Below are positions 17,590 through 26,523 of a DNA stretch of 32,354 nucleotides, in pieces. The translations under genes were made by a program, and so were the position numbers. This DNA is from Dunaliella salina (lineage: Eukaryota > Chlorophyta > Chlorophyceae > Chlamydomonadales > Dunaliellaceae): contig MU069583.1 of assembly GCA_002284615.2 (NCBI GenBank), positions 393,623 through 425,976 of the forward strand. The letters are read 5' to 3'. Below the pieces are notes generated by a model, which had not been told where the DNA came from, searched no databases, and saw nothing but the letters and a program-made list of their open reading frames with translations. The first letter of the stretch is position 1; the number at the start of each line of letters is the position of its first letter.

Positions 17590-17711
17590 CAGGTGCTGCT
17601 GACCTGCTGCTGACCTGACCATAGCACAGGCTTGCCTGGGCACTCGTCCGCAAAGTGCCCCCTCTTGTGGCAATGGTAGCACTCCACCGCGGCTTTCACT
17701 TTCCCATCCGT
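17590..17711 (-). pseudogene. gag-type CCHC zinc-knuckle fragment
   Basis: The minus strand reads VECYHCHKRGHFADECPGKP and then a stop near 17590. C-x2-C-x4-H-x4-C is the zinc knuckle of LTR-retroelement Gag proteins and CNBP-like RNA-binding proteins. It ends exactly where similarity to the fusion gene starts (about 17712), marking the breakpoint of the duplicate. A host zinc-knuckle exon cannot be excluded. Confidence 0.6.
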
Positions 17712-17714
17712 GAG

Positions 17715-18406
17715 GTGTTTGTCAAAGGAATTCCAGCATTGGTTGCAGCAGCACAGGAGGAGGCGGTCAGGGGTTTAGGCATTCCTGATGCACAAGCAAA
17801 CGCAGAAGCAGCTACAGCAGCACTTGTGGCACTGGCAGGGCGGGGCAGGGCTGGTCAGGGCATGGAGGCTGGAGTTCAAGCAGCTGGAGCTCAAGCAGCA
17901 GCAGCACAGACAGATGAGCAAGCAGCTTCTGACTCTTTAGCAACACACAAGAGAGCATGCTTGGAAGCAGCAGTAGCTTCTGCGGCTGCAGTAGCTCAAG
18001 CAGCAAATGGTGTGCCACCTGAGGCCTTTGTAAAGGCTTTATGCTGTGCACTCTATTCACTCTGCATTGACCCGCCTTCCATGTTCTATGACCAATCTCA
18101 AACTCCCTTCTACCACCAGCATATATGCGGCATGTGCTTTGAAGGAGGTTGCCTCCCCAACCTGCGCTGCCTGCTCCTGGAGTGCACCAAGCCACATGTT
18201 GATCGGCAGCTGCCTGGGTATGCTCCCTCACCCAGCTTTGCCCAAACCTATGCCAAGGGCTGGGCCAAGGGAACTGAGATGGGGCGCATTGCAGAAATGG
18301 TCAACAGGCCCCCGAGCTTGCTTGACCTTCCAGATGACCTGATTCTGTGTGTGTTTTCCCACCTGGAAGATGGCAAGGACCTTGCTCGGGTGCTGCTGGC
18401 TTCCAG
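17715..18406 (+). CDS. Duplicate exon 9' (Ala-rich spacer, conserved block, F-box start)
   Basis: Begins VFVKGIPALVAAAQEE, matching LCVKGIPSLVAAAQEE of exon 9, and ends LLDLPDDLILCVFSHLEDGK, DLARVLLAS. The F-box match is better here than in the first copy (LPDDLI..VFSHL). The spacer differs in length, while the ligase-adjacent block is nearly identical. Confidence 0.6.
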
Positions 18407-18775
18407 GTAAGCCCAAGCTGATTAAGATGTTAACTGCATAGTTGCATGTTGCATGCTTTTGCTGGCATTCTCAATACCATTTGCTGTTGGCAAGGCTTAT
18501 GCGCTGAAATATCCTGAAATATTATCAGGGTTTCATTCCTTTCAGAATAAGTAAGTGCTGCAGGAAAAAGGACATTGACAAGAGAGTTAATAATGGAGTT
18601 CAAATAAGGAAGATGGAGTTAGCCGGCTGATCTTTTTTGGCGCATCTGGTGTTTGCCAAACTTGTCAGATGCAAGCACATATGATTGGGTGGATGCAATC
18701 ACATATGATTGGGTGGATACGCCATATGCCTAATTATTGAGTGCCTAATAATTGAGTGCAAGAGTATTGAGTCTT

Positions 18776-19316
18776 GTTGAAAAGAAAAGAAAAAGGAAAG
18801 AAAGACTACCCAGGCAGTGAAAACACTCCCCGCATCAATTAAGGAAAAGGGGATACCTAGGGCCGAGGCACGGTGTATCCGCTTCACCAAGAGAAAGCAG
18901 AAGAAAGAAATCAGTGGGGATCAGGTGGGTTACTAGCAGTATCCCGTGCCCGTGCCTGACCTTGCTGAGAGTTGAAAAAGGTTTTCTCAAGAGAGCGTCC
19001 GGTGCTGGCAAGTTTGTAAGCATACAAGACAGAATGAGCATGAAGCTTCCGAACAAGCTTGATTCCCTTAAAAGTGTCAAGACCAAGCTCCTTGAGAGGC
19101 TCCAATGTGTGCGGGGTGTAGATGACTCCTCCCACACCTAACAGGATAGTATGGAGGGTGACTTGAGCCGAGGCCCCAGAAAGATGACGACAAAGGTCGC
19201 GTTGCTGCTGCTTGGAGGCCTCAAGCTGGCTGTTGGGCCGGGTATCCTCACAGTAGTTGACTTCTACAAGGTGGATGTGTCTGATCTGGGAGGAGCTGGC
19301 TGGGGTCACGGGCCTT
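18776..19316 (-). mobile_element. Non-LTR retroelement 3' end, subfamily C
   Basis: CTTTT-type tail complement at 18778-18806, then the shared CATCAATTAAGG block. The minus strand encodes RHIHLVEVNYCEDTRPNSQL, KQQQRDLC, LLGVGGVIYTPHTLEPLKEL, LHAHSVLYAYKLAS and the terminal NPPDPH. VEVNYCEDT is the E-x-K region of the endonuclease, with N in place of K, so this copy is probably inactive. Confidence 0.8.
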
Positions 19317-19324
19317 GAATGTGG

Positions 19325-19450
19325 GTGAAAAGGAAAAGGAAAGTCTGCACAAGCCGGAGGCCGCGTGAATTAAAGGAGGGTCCTCTAACTAACAAGCTAG
19401 CAAGCTAGCAAGCTAGCAGAGGCCTCACCAGAAGGCCCTTTAAGCCTTGA
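19325..19450 (-). mobile_element. Family B retroelement 3' end, short copy
   Basis: A/G-rich tail complement at 19325-19344, then the family B 3' block: GCCGCGTG.ATTAA, the CTAGCAAG direct repeats and GCCTCACCAGAAGGCCC. It is truncated before any coding sequence. Confidence 0.7.
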
Positions 19451-19548
19451 TTTTTGAATTTTAATTTTCCAACGCTCGACGCATTTAGCGATCTTAGAGC
19501 GTGCATTAAGTAAGAGCATGCACGATTGTCCCCACCAGGATTATAACC

Positions 19549-20765
19549 TTGCGACACCTCCCTGCGTCGGAAAGTTATGTTTTACATGAATCCTGCTTGA
19601 AGGCAGTTGAATCCCGTTTGAATCAAACGGATTTCAAGCCGCCGCTTGAATCTACAACCCTATCAGTTGAAATGCGTTTGAATCAAATGGGTTTCAAGCT
19701 GCTGCTTGAATCTCTGAACCTGTCCGCTGAAATATGCTTGAATCAAATGCATTTCAAGCCGCCGCTTGAATCTACAAACTTGTCAGCTGAAATGCGCTTG
19801 AATCAAGCGGCATTCAAAGGGCATTCACATGGCATTCAAATGTGCCATTTGATTCAGCAGGATTTCTGCTTGATTGCCATTTGAATCAATTGTGTTTCAT
19901 GAGCTCCCATGAGGACGGGCAAGGTCAAGGGACATGAGGAAGTGAAGCATTCAATTCAAGTTGAATCCCATTTGAATAATACTTTGAATCAAGCGGCATT
20001 CAAACAGCATTCAAACGGCATTCAAATGTGCCATTTGATTCAGCAGGATTTGTGCTTGATTGCCATCTGAATCAATNGTGTTTCATGAGCTCCCATGAGG
20101 ATGGGCAAGGTCAAGGGGNGTGAGGAAGCGGGGCATTGAATCCTATTTGAAAGTAATTTGAATCTCCTAGAAATCCAGTTGAATTGCCTTTGAATCAATT
20201 GGTATCAAAAGGATGTGCTTTGCAAGGCTTTAAAATGTGTACAAGGTACACATGGTGTACAAGGTAACAATGATTGTTATCATTTTTTACATTCTTTGTT
20301 ATTATCATTAAATTCTTTTGATATTATTATATATATGGTTAGAAACGCTAGTAAAACACATCTTGTGTTGAGAACAATTGGAGAAGTGCATGTGAGCTTG
20401 GTTGCGCGTGTTCGAATCCTCCCTGTTGTGGTTTTACAATATGAAACACGCATTGAACGTATTTGAATGGCGTTTGAATCAAACGGGGCACGTTTGAATG
20501 GCGTTTGAATCAAACGGGGCACGCTTGAAACAGACGGGGCACACGGTTGCATGACGTTTGAATCAAACGGGGAGCACACATTGAACGTATTTGAATGGCG
20601 TTTAAATCAAACGGGGTCCTGCCATGCTTAATTCAAAAGCACACCATTGAAACCCGTTTGAATCACGTTTGAACGCCATTNGAATATTACTTTGAATCAA
20701 ACGCTTTCAAACGGTGCATTCAAACGCGTTCAAACGGACTTCTCGTTTGAATCAAACGGGCTTCT
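19549..20765. repeat. TTTGAATCAAA-type minisatellite and duplicated blocks
   Basis: From 19600 to 19810 a 60-bp unit repeats 3-4 times and encodes a periodic LESTxLSAEMRLNQMxFKPP frame. Two blocks of about 180 bp (19825-19950 and 20003-20130) share TTTCATGAGCTCCCATGAGG. From 20460 to 20760 the palindrome CCGTTTGA(A/T)TCAAACGG recurs. Three N bases (near 20077, 20119 and 20681) mark assembly uncertainty. The region lies inside the duplicate's intron. Confidence 0.85.
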
Positions 20766-20769
20766 GCCT

Positions 20770-21340
20770 TTAACAACTTTCCGACGTGACCTCCGCAGTC
20801 GCCCCAAAGGGATAAGACGACCGGCGCGACTGAGCCACGCCAGGTTCTCCCTTTAAGCCTACACTAGAGACTACTGGCCTAGGAGAGAGCCAGAGACAGA
20901 GCTTATGAGGATCTGGGGGGTTATCCGCCATGCTCCTGGACGCCCAAACTCTCCTTCTCCTCCACCGCGCGCCGCCCAGCAAAAACCCTTTCAGCAGTCC
21001 CCTGAAAATGAAGAGCATGTCTGGTGTTACTGATGCTATTTTTTGGATGGCACGACTGTGCTTGGTAAGGCCCAGATTCACAAGGGGTTTGATTGTGTAC
21101 CGGACAGCTCTGTGACCACCACGCTCACTAAAGTTTTTTGATTTAATAAATCCATTGTGCACCCCCATTGCGCACTCACTTTCCCAAAAAACCAAAAATC
21201 CCCCTCAAATCATTTTTTGTGAATTACGCTCTGCTCCAAAAGCAGAAAAATGATCAAAGAGTTGCCTGGTACAATGATTTGTAAATAGTGCCAGCCACAC
21301 CAATTAAGATGATATGCAGAGTCACTTTGTTATTCCTGTT
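20770..21340 (-). mobile_element. Family B retroelement 3' coding end
   Basis: The minus strand encodes NRNNKVTLHIILIGVAGTIY (continuing to about 21340), YTIKPLVNLGLTKHSRAIQK and a terminal MADNPPDPHKL. The GTIYN..TIKPL..LGL block aligns with GGTIYTEHTLKQ..HLGL of family A. Frames are broken. Confidence 0.7.
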
Positions 21341-21487
21341 TGGGTTTCTTGAGCTGTTGTTGCTACACCCACTTAACTCAGGTACAAAAGTTATTGCCCA
21401 TGCTGAGAACGTGTCGTCAAGATCCACTGACCAATATTCACAAATGTGTAACAACTGAAAGCCCTGCTCAAAACCCCATTCCTGCAG

Positions 21488-21662
21488 GGACTTGTCACTG
21501 CTCCTGCGGACCATGCCAGATTTTGCTTCCAAAATGCAAATAGCAGCAGACCGTGATGCAGCTATGAGAGACATTTATGACATAGATATGCACAAGTACA
21601 GATCACAATCATCAGAATATGATTCTGATGGATCTAGATATGTTGGATACGGGAGTATGTGA
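21488..21662 (+). CDS. Duplicate exon 10'
   Basis: Follows ttcctgcag. It encodes DLSLLLRTMPDFASKMQIAA, an acidic and Tyr/Ser-rich tail and the ending YVGYGSM before TGA, closely matching 15656-15836. The charged middle differs (MRDIYDIDMHKY against MREKRKREVCQN). Confidence 0.6.
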
Positions 21663-21734
21663 AACTTTCCGAAGGAAAAGAACCAAGATGTTCAAGTGGA
21701 AAGCATGCTGATCTGAAGTGAGTGCTTCATGAGG

Positions 21735-21739
21735 TGTAA
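21735..21739 (+). terminator. Possible polyadenylation signal TGTAA (duplicate)
   Basis: TGTAA lies about 75 nt after the stop of exon 10', a plausible distance for an algal poly(A) signal. The pentamer is common by chance. Confidence 0.3.
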
Positions 21740-21919
21740 AGGCACTCCCCTGCTGAATCCTATGGCCTTCCATTCCTAAATTTTGTGCCAATTTGGGGAA
21801 AACTGCTTTTGTTCTAAACTGTCATGTTGCAATGGCCATGCTCAATGACCGTTCTTCCACTCAAGACCTGGATTCTCAATGCACGCAATTTAGCGCTGCC
21901 AATGCCACATCTGTTACAA

Positions 21920-22790
21920 CGCAAAGAAAAGAAAGAAAAGAGGAATCTACACAAGTCAAAGGCCCCGTGCATTAAGAAAAGAACCCCTTACTGGAAAGTC
22001 AGAGGTCTCACAAGAAGGCTCTGTAAACCTACATTCGACACAGCTAGCCTAGGAGAGAGCCAGAAACATAGCTAATGAGGGTCTGGGGGGTTGTTCGCCA
22101 TGCTCCTGGACGCCTGGACTCTTTTCCCCTGCTGTCCTCTGCCGCGCGCCCAGCAAGGCCCTCCCCAGCAGTCTCCTGAAAATGAAGAGCATGTAAGAAA
22201 AGAAAAAGAAAGAAAGATTTACGCTTGCCCTTAGGCCGCGTGCATTAAGGAAAGAGCCTTCCACTGACTCCCACCGACAGGACAAACCCTGGGAAGGTAC
22301 CAAATTCCGCCCTGGCCAAACAAGGACTCAATCCGGGGATCTCCACCTTGCCAAACGCCTTCCTCGCCTTGCTGATTCAGCTTTGTGCTTGGTAAGGCCC
22401 AGATTCATAAGAGGTTTGATTGTGAATTCATTGTAAATAGTGCAACGCAAAAGAAAAGAGAAAAAGGATAAGCAGCATGCGCCTGCTAGAGGTCGCGTGC
22501 ATTAAGGGAAGTACCCCTTGGAAAGCTAGAGGTCTCACCAGAAGGCCCTCAAAACCTGCACTTGGCACAGCTAGCCTAGGAGGGGCGTCCTAGAAGAGGG
22601 CCAGAAACAGAGCGAATGAGGATCTGGGGCGTTGTCTGCCATGGCCCTAGACCCCAGACTTTCTTTCTCCTGCTGTCCACTTTCACGTGCCCAAACCCCC
22701 CCACTTCCCCCCCCAAATTTGGCTTTAAAGCCCACTGAAAATGAAGAGCCTGGTGTTAATGATGGATGCCATTATTTGGATGGTATAATA
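21920..22790 (-). mobile_element. Nested family B 3' ends (three short copies)
   Basis: Tails of the AAAGAAAAG type (as complements) begin near 21923, 22195 and 22445. Each is followed by a CGTGCATTAAG block. The first and third continue with the GCTAGCCTAGGAG block and a GGATCTGGGG-type block that encodes the NPPDPH end on the minus strand. All are truncated, and they appear inserted next to or into each other. Confidence 0.7.
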
Positions 22791-22794
22791 AGAA

Positions 22795-23588
22795 AAAGAA
22801 AAAGAAAAAGAAAAAACTACGTGGGCAGAGAAACTCTCCCTACATCAATTAAGGAAAAGGAGACACATTGGTTCAAAGAGCCGTGTGCCCCCTCCACCAC
22901 ACTAAGCTTAGATGCTAGTGGTTTTTTGTTTGGTAAGACCCAGATCCATAATAGGTTTGATTGTGTATTCATTGTAAACAGTGCCAGCCACACCAATAAA
23001 GATAATGTGCAGAGTCACTTTGTTATTCCTGTTTAGATTTCTTGAGCGATGGGATTGAGGTCTGGATAAAGTGTAGGACTGTTGAGTTGCTGCACGTTCC
23101 AGAGTGATGAGGGGTTGGTTTCGGGACAGAAATTTAATACAACAAGTTGGATGCCCCTGTCACGATCAGGGATCTTGGAAGGATCCAGGTGGACTGGTCG
23201 GCCTGGTATAGAATGCACAAAGATAGCATCTGGGCAGCTTTGGTGGCGAGCCGAGGAGCCAGGTCCATCAGGGAATGCCCAATTAGGAATGCCTCATGTT
23301 ATAATTTCAGGGATTTGCATGCCCTGTCCCTGGAGACTCTCATTCCTGCAGCCATCCACTGCCATCCACTGCCATCCATGGTGTGGCACACCAATCAGGG
23401 ATGAGCCATACCGGTCTTTAAAGACGTAAATTTACTGAGGGCATGTACACAGGGATTAAGGCCTGCATGGTTTCTCTTGATGTGCATCCCGCTCATTGTT
23501 GAGTTGGTACACCATAGGAGTATGTTATTAATGTTGTCTTCATCATCACAGTGTGGGCATTGCAAATACAGGCGCATTGAAATTAATT
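22795..23588 (-). mobile_element. Family A tail joined to family B coding fragment
   Basis: A family A 3' end (tail complement 22795-22818, CTACATCAATTAAGG, AGAGCCGTGTG) is followed from about 22916 by family B coding sequence. The minus strand contains NRNNKVTLHII, an LNFCPETNP endonuclease remnant and the zinc-knuckle-like CPHCDDEDN...ILLWC, then TNSTMSGMH. Frames are broken. The A/B junction is either a nested insertion or a chimera. Confidence 0.65.
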
Positions 23589-23589
23589 A

Positions 23590-24281
23590 AAAAAAAGTTG
23601 TGGACGCCATCCCCAAAAACTAGGCGGGACCCCCCTGGACCCCCCCCCCAAAAAACCCACGCGGTAACTCAACCCGGACAAAAAGGGTGTCAATCTGTTC
23701 CTTTTTGAAATAGCTATTAATCTGCATACTTGCCTTGCTGGAAAAGTGAGTTGCAGCAGAGTTATGGGGCAAAAACTGAGCAGCGGACGCCCATGCATAC
23801 CTGCCCTTCCAGGCACCTACAACTAGCTTGCAAGTCCACTGACTGTCCTTCTGACTTCACCATGCATAATCACATCATACATTGTCACCATCCTGGAAGT
23901 TTGAACTGATTTGCCGCATGTACATGTTCGCCCCTACACCCCCTGCCGCCCACACCCTTGAGCGCATGGCACTGACTCCCAGCCATGCACACAGACCCCC
24001 CCTTTTCACTCACTCAATTTGTCCAAAGAGGGTGCCAATTGACAGTCCTTGAGCTCAGGAATCGAATGGTGTCTTTGGAATTCTGTAGAAGTGGCCCAGA
24101 AAAATTCTGGAGGGGGTGTCCCAAAAACCTGTACCCCCCTGACACCCCCCCCCCCCCCACCCCTCCTCAGATCAGACCCATACATATACCAATCAATAGC
24201 CCTTGATCCCAGGATTCCGAATATACAATTCTTAAGAGGACCGATGACGTCCAAAAATTATGCTTCTTGCAGCCTCCTGAT
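23590..24281. repeat. C-rich dispersed repeat, copy 2
   Basis: Bounded by an AATTAAAAAAAAG run on the left and GCTTCTTGCAGCCTCCT on the right. It contains poly-C runs near 23640 and 24145 and GAGTTATGGGGCAAAAACTG. It matches 25850-26523 over its full length and 5211-5745 in inverted orientation. No coding content recognised; it could be a non-autonomous element. Confidence 0.75.
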
Positions 24282-24353
24282 TGAAGGCATGTTTTTGTGT
24301 ACACTGTACCTATTTAATGCTTCATTACATTTATCTGCTGTTTAAGGATAATC

Positions 24354-24840
24354 TCAGGATTTCTCCAAAAGGTGTTGCTGATCTCCATGTTTAACAAGTT
24401 GAAAATTTGGACTGTGAGTTTCGACATTGGCTGTGGTGGTTGGGGAAGCAAATTGCGGGGCAGAGTTGAGCTTTTGCCATCTATTGTAATGGTAATCAGG
24501 AGTAGCAGCAGAGCCAGACTTGTGCTTAGGATGCATTTGTACTTCAGGTTTGTCGTTCAGGTTGGTGAGGTATTGGGTTGAGAAAGCATGGGAGCTGTGC
24601 ATGCCATCATTTTGTACGTGAGAGGTCCCCAATGAGAGCCAGTAGAAATTGTGGAATGGGTCCCTGGCATCTGGAAGTACAATGTTACAATGTCTGTGAT
24701 GCCTTTGAGGGCTGCCATACAAGCGCAAGCGTCAGCACCTGTGGGCTTTGACTTGGGTGTCGGGGATTGCTGTAATACGGTTGATAAAGTGTGAATGGTC
24801 TTTGTATGCAAGTGGTTCTTCACGCGCATTGGATTCATGG
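24354..24840 (-). mobile_element. Family B retroelement, internal coding fragment
   Basis: The minus strand encodes LPDARDPFHNFYWLSLGTSH, TQYLTNLNDKPEVQMHPKHK and YHYNRWQKL. It aligns with FPDARDPFHTFYWLSL...LTNLNDKLQAHMHKKHRLG in the 30.1-31.5 kb copy. This segment lies upstream of the zinc knuckle. No reverse transcriptase motif is visible. Confidence 0.7.
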
Positions 24841-25311
24841 GGGGAACATTTTCTTTTAGTTGGCTGGAAGTAAGTCTGCCCTCACTTGAGGATACTTGTG
24901 TGAGCAGCTATGGATGTCAGGGGGGAGTGATAGGAATTTCTTTTCAGAATTGTTTGATGCTAGGTGCTAGTGGGTGTGCAGCGGCGTGGCCGGATTTGGA
25001 AAATCCAAGGGTAGCTGGTGAGCTCTGGAACATTTCAACTGAGTTGGAACCAATGTGTAAGCTCTTTGAAGCGCTTCTCTGGCATAGGATTCCAGGCAAC
25101 AATGAATAGCATGGGGTAGGATATGGTTAGGAAAGGTGTCAAACCAGTGCTGAGGTGTTTGGAAACAGGTGTTTCCAGCAGGAAATTTGGCAAGTACTTT
25201 TGCAAGATCTGGGTTATTGTTAAGCCAACTCATTATATGTGTTGCAGCTGAAGCCTCTGTAGTGGGTCAGAAGTGTGATTGTGGCAACTGATTCTGTGGT
25301 TTGGAGGGAAA
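24841..25311 (-). other. Unassigned minus-strand frame, probably element-derived
   Basis: The minus strand holds an 88-codon frame at 24967-25233 containing WLNNNPDLAKVLAKFPAGNT. I recognise no domain. Its position between two family B fragments of the same orientation suggests element origin. Confidence 0.4.
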
Positions 25312-25560
25312 AAGAAACAGAAAAGTCTACGCAAGCCAGAGGCCGCATGCATACAGGGAAGGTCCCCTAACTAACAAGCTAGCAAAATAGCAAGCAAGCA
25401 GAGGCCTCATCAGAAGGCCCTCTAAGCCTACACTAGAAACTACTAGCTTAGGAGAGAGCCAGAGACACAGCTTATGAGGATCTGGGGGGTTGTCCGCCAT
25501 GCTCCTGGACGCCTGGACCGTTCTTCTCCTGCTGTCCTGCGCTGCGTGCCCCCCCCCGAA
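25312..25560 (-). mobile_element. Family B retroelement 3' end
   Basis: Tail complement AAAAAGAAACAGAAAAG, then the GTCTACGCAAGCC block, CTAGCAA repeats, GCCTCATCAGAAGGCCC and the minus-strand ending MADNPPDPHKL. Truncated near 25560. Confidence 0.75.
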
Positions 25561-25562
25561 AA

Positions 25563-25820
25563 AATAGAAAAGAAAAGAAAAAGAAAATAAAAGAAAAGAA
25601 ACGAAATAAAATGAAAGAAAGGAAAGGAAAAGAAAAGAAAAGAAAAGATTGGAAAAGAAAAAAAGATTCAAAAAGAAAAGAAAAGAAAAGAAAAAAAAGA
25701 AAAGAAAAAAAAGAAAAGAAAAGAAAAGAAAAGAAAAGAAAAGAAAAAGAGAAAGAAAGAAAAGAAAAGAAAAGAAAAGAAAAGAAAAGAAAAGAAAAGA
25801 AAAAGAGGGAAGAGGAGAAA
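25563..25820. repeat. Long GAAAA-type tract
   Basis: About 250 bp of GAAAA/AAAGA pentamers. Its composition matches the CTTTT-type 3' tails of the nearby elements, so it may be an expanded tail. The Lys/Glu and Phe/Ser-rich frames crossing it are repeat artefacts. Confidence 0.92.
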
Positions 25821-25849
25821 AGCAACGCAGGCCAGGAGGGTAAAAAAAA

Positions 25850-26523
25850 GTAGTGGGGTACAAGTACAAAAACTGGGCGGAACCCCCCTGACCCCCCCCC
25901 CCCCCCCAAAACCCCCCACGCAGCAACCCTATGCGGACAAAAAGGGTATCAATCTGCTCCTCAAAATAGCTATCCATCTGCATATTCATCGCACAGGAAA
26001 AATGAGTTGCAGCAGAGTTGTGGGGCAAAAACTGAGCAGCACACGCCCATGCATACCTGCCCTTCCAGGCACCCACAACTGACTTGCAAGTCCACTAACT
26101 GCCCTCCTGACTTCACCATGCATATTCGCATCATACATTGTCACCATTCTGGAAGTTTAAACTGATTTGCCGCATGTTCGCCTCTACCCACCCTGCCGCC
26201 CACACCCTTGCGCGCACGGCACTGACTCCCAGCCATGCACACAGGACCCCCCTTTCACTCAATTTATCCAAAGAGGATGCCAATCGACAGTTTTTGAGCT
26301 CAGGAATCCAATGGTGCCTTTGGAATTCTATTGAAGTGTCCCAGAAAAATTCTGGAGGGGGTGTCCCAAAAACCTGTACCTCCCCTTGACCCCCCCCCCA
26401 CCCCTCCTCTGATTGGACCCTTAAATGTACCAATCGATAGCCCTTAATCCCAGGATTCCGAATATATAGTTTCTAGTAGGGCGGACACGTGTACTCCAAA
26501 AGTTATGCTTCTTGCAGCCTCCT
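25850..26523. repeat. C-rich dispersed repeat, copy 3
   Basis: Full-length match to 23590-24281, including poly-C runs near 25895 and 26390 and the terminal GCTTCTTGCAGCCTCCT. It is inserted between the GAAAA tract and a subfamily C retroelement end. Confidence 0.78.

Larger units (their letters stand above)
17712..21662 (+). pseudogene. 5'-truncated duplicate of the last two exons of the fusion gene
   Basis: Exons 17715-18406 and 21488-21662 repeat the 3' part of exon 9 and all of exon 10, with the same intron position and phase (CCAG|gtaagc, then tgcag|G). The frame is intact over about 289 codons. The block LRCLLLECTKPHVD...QTYAKGWAKG is almost unchanged, and the ending is again VGYGSM. 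Intron similarity resumes at both ends, with repeats between about 18720 and 21350. Kinase, guanylyltransferase and ligase motifs are absent and no start is evident. It could be a pseudogene, a new small F-box gene, or alternative terminal exons: an AG precedes 17715 in phase 0, compatible with the end of exon 8. Confidence 0.75.

Noticed and set aside
20380..20430. tRNA gene suggested by GTTCGAATCC
   Set aside because: Only the B-box-like motif is found. I see no A box or cloverleaf around it.
19549..20765. CRISPR-like array
   Set aside because: Repeats are palindromic but irregularly spaced, diverged, and lack unique spacers of constant length. The genome is eukaryotic.
25563..25853. Lys/Glu-rich or Phe/Ser-rich proteins
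   Set aside because: Both are six-frame artefacts of the GAAAA pentamer tract.
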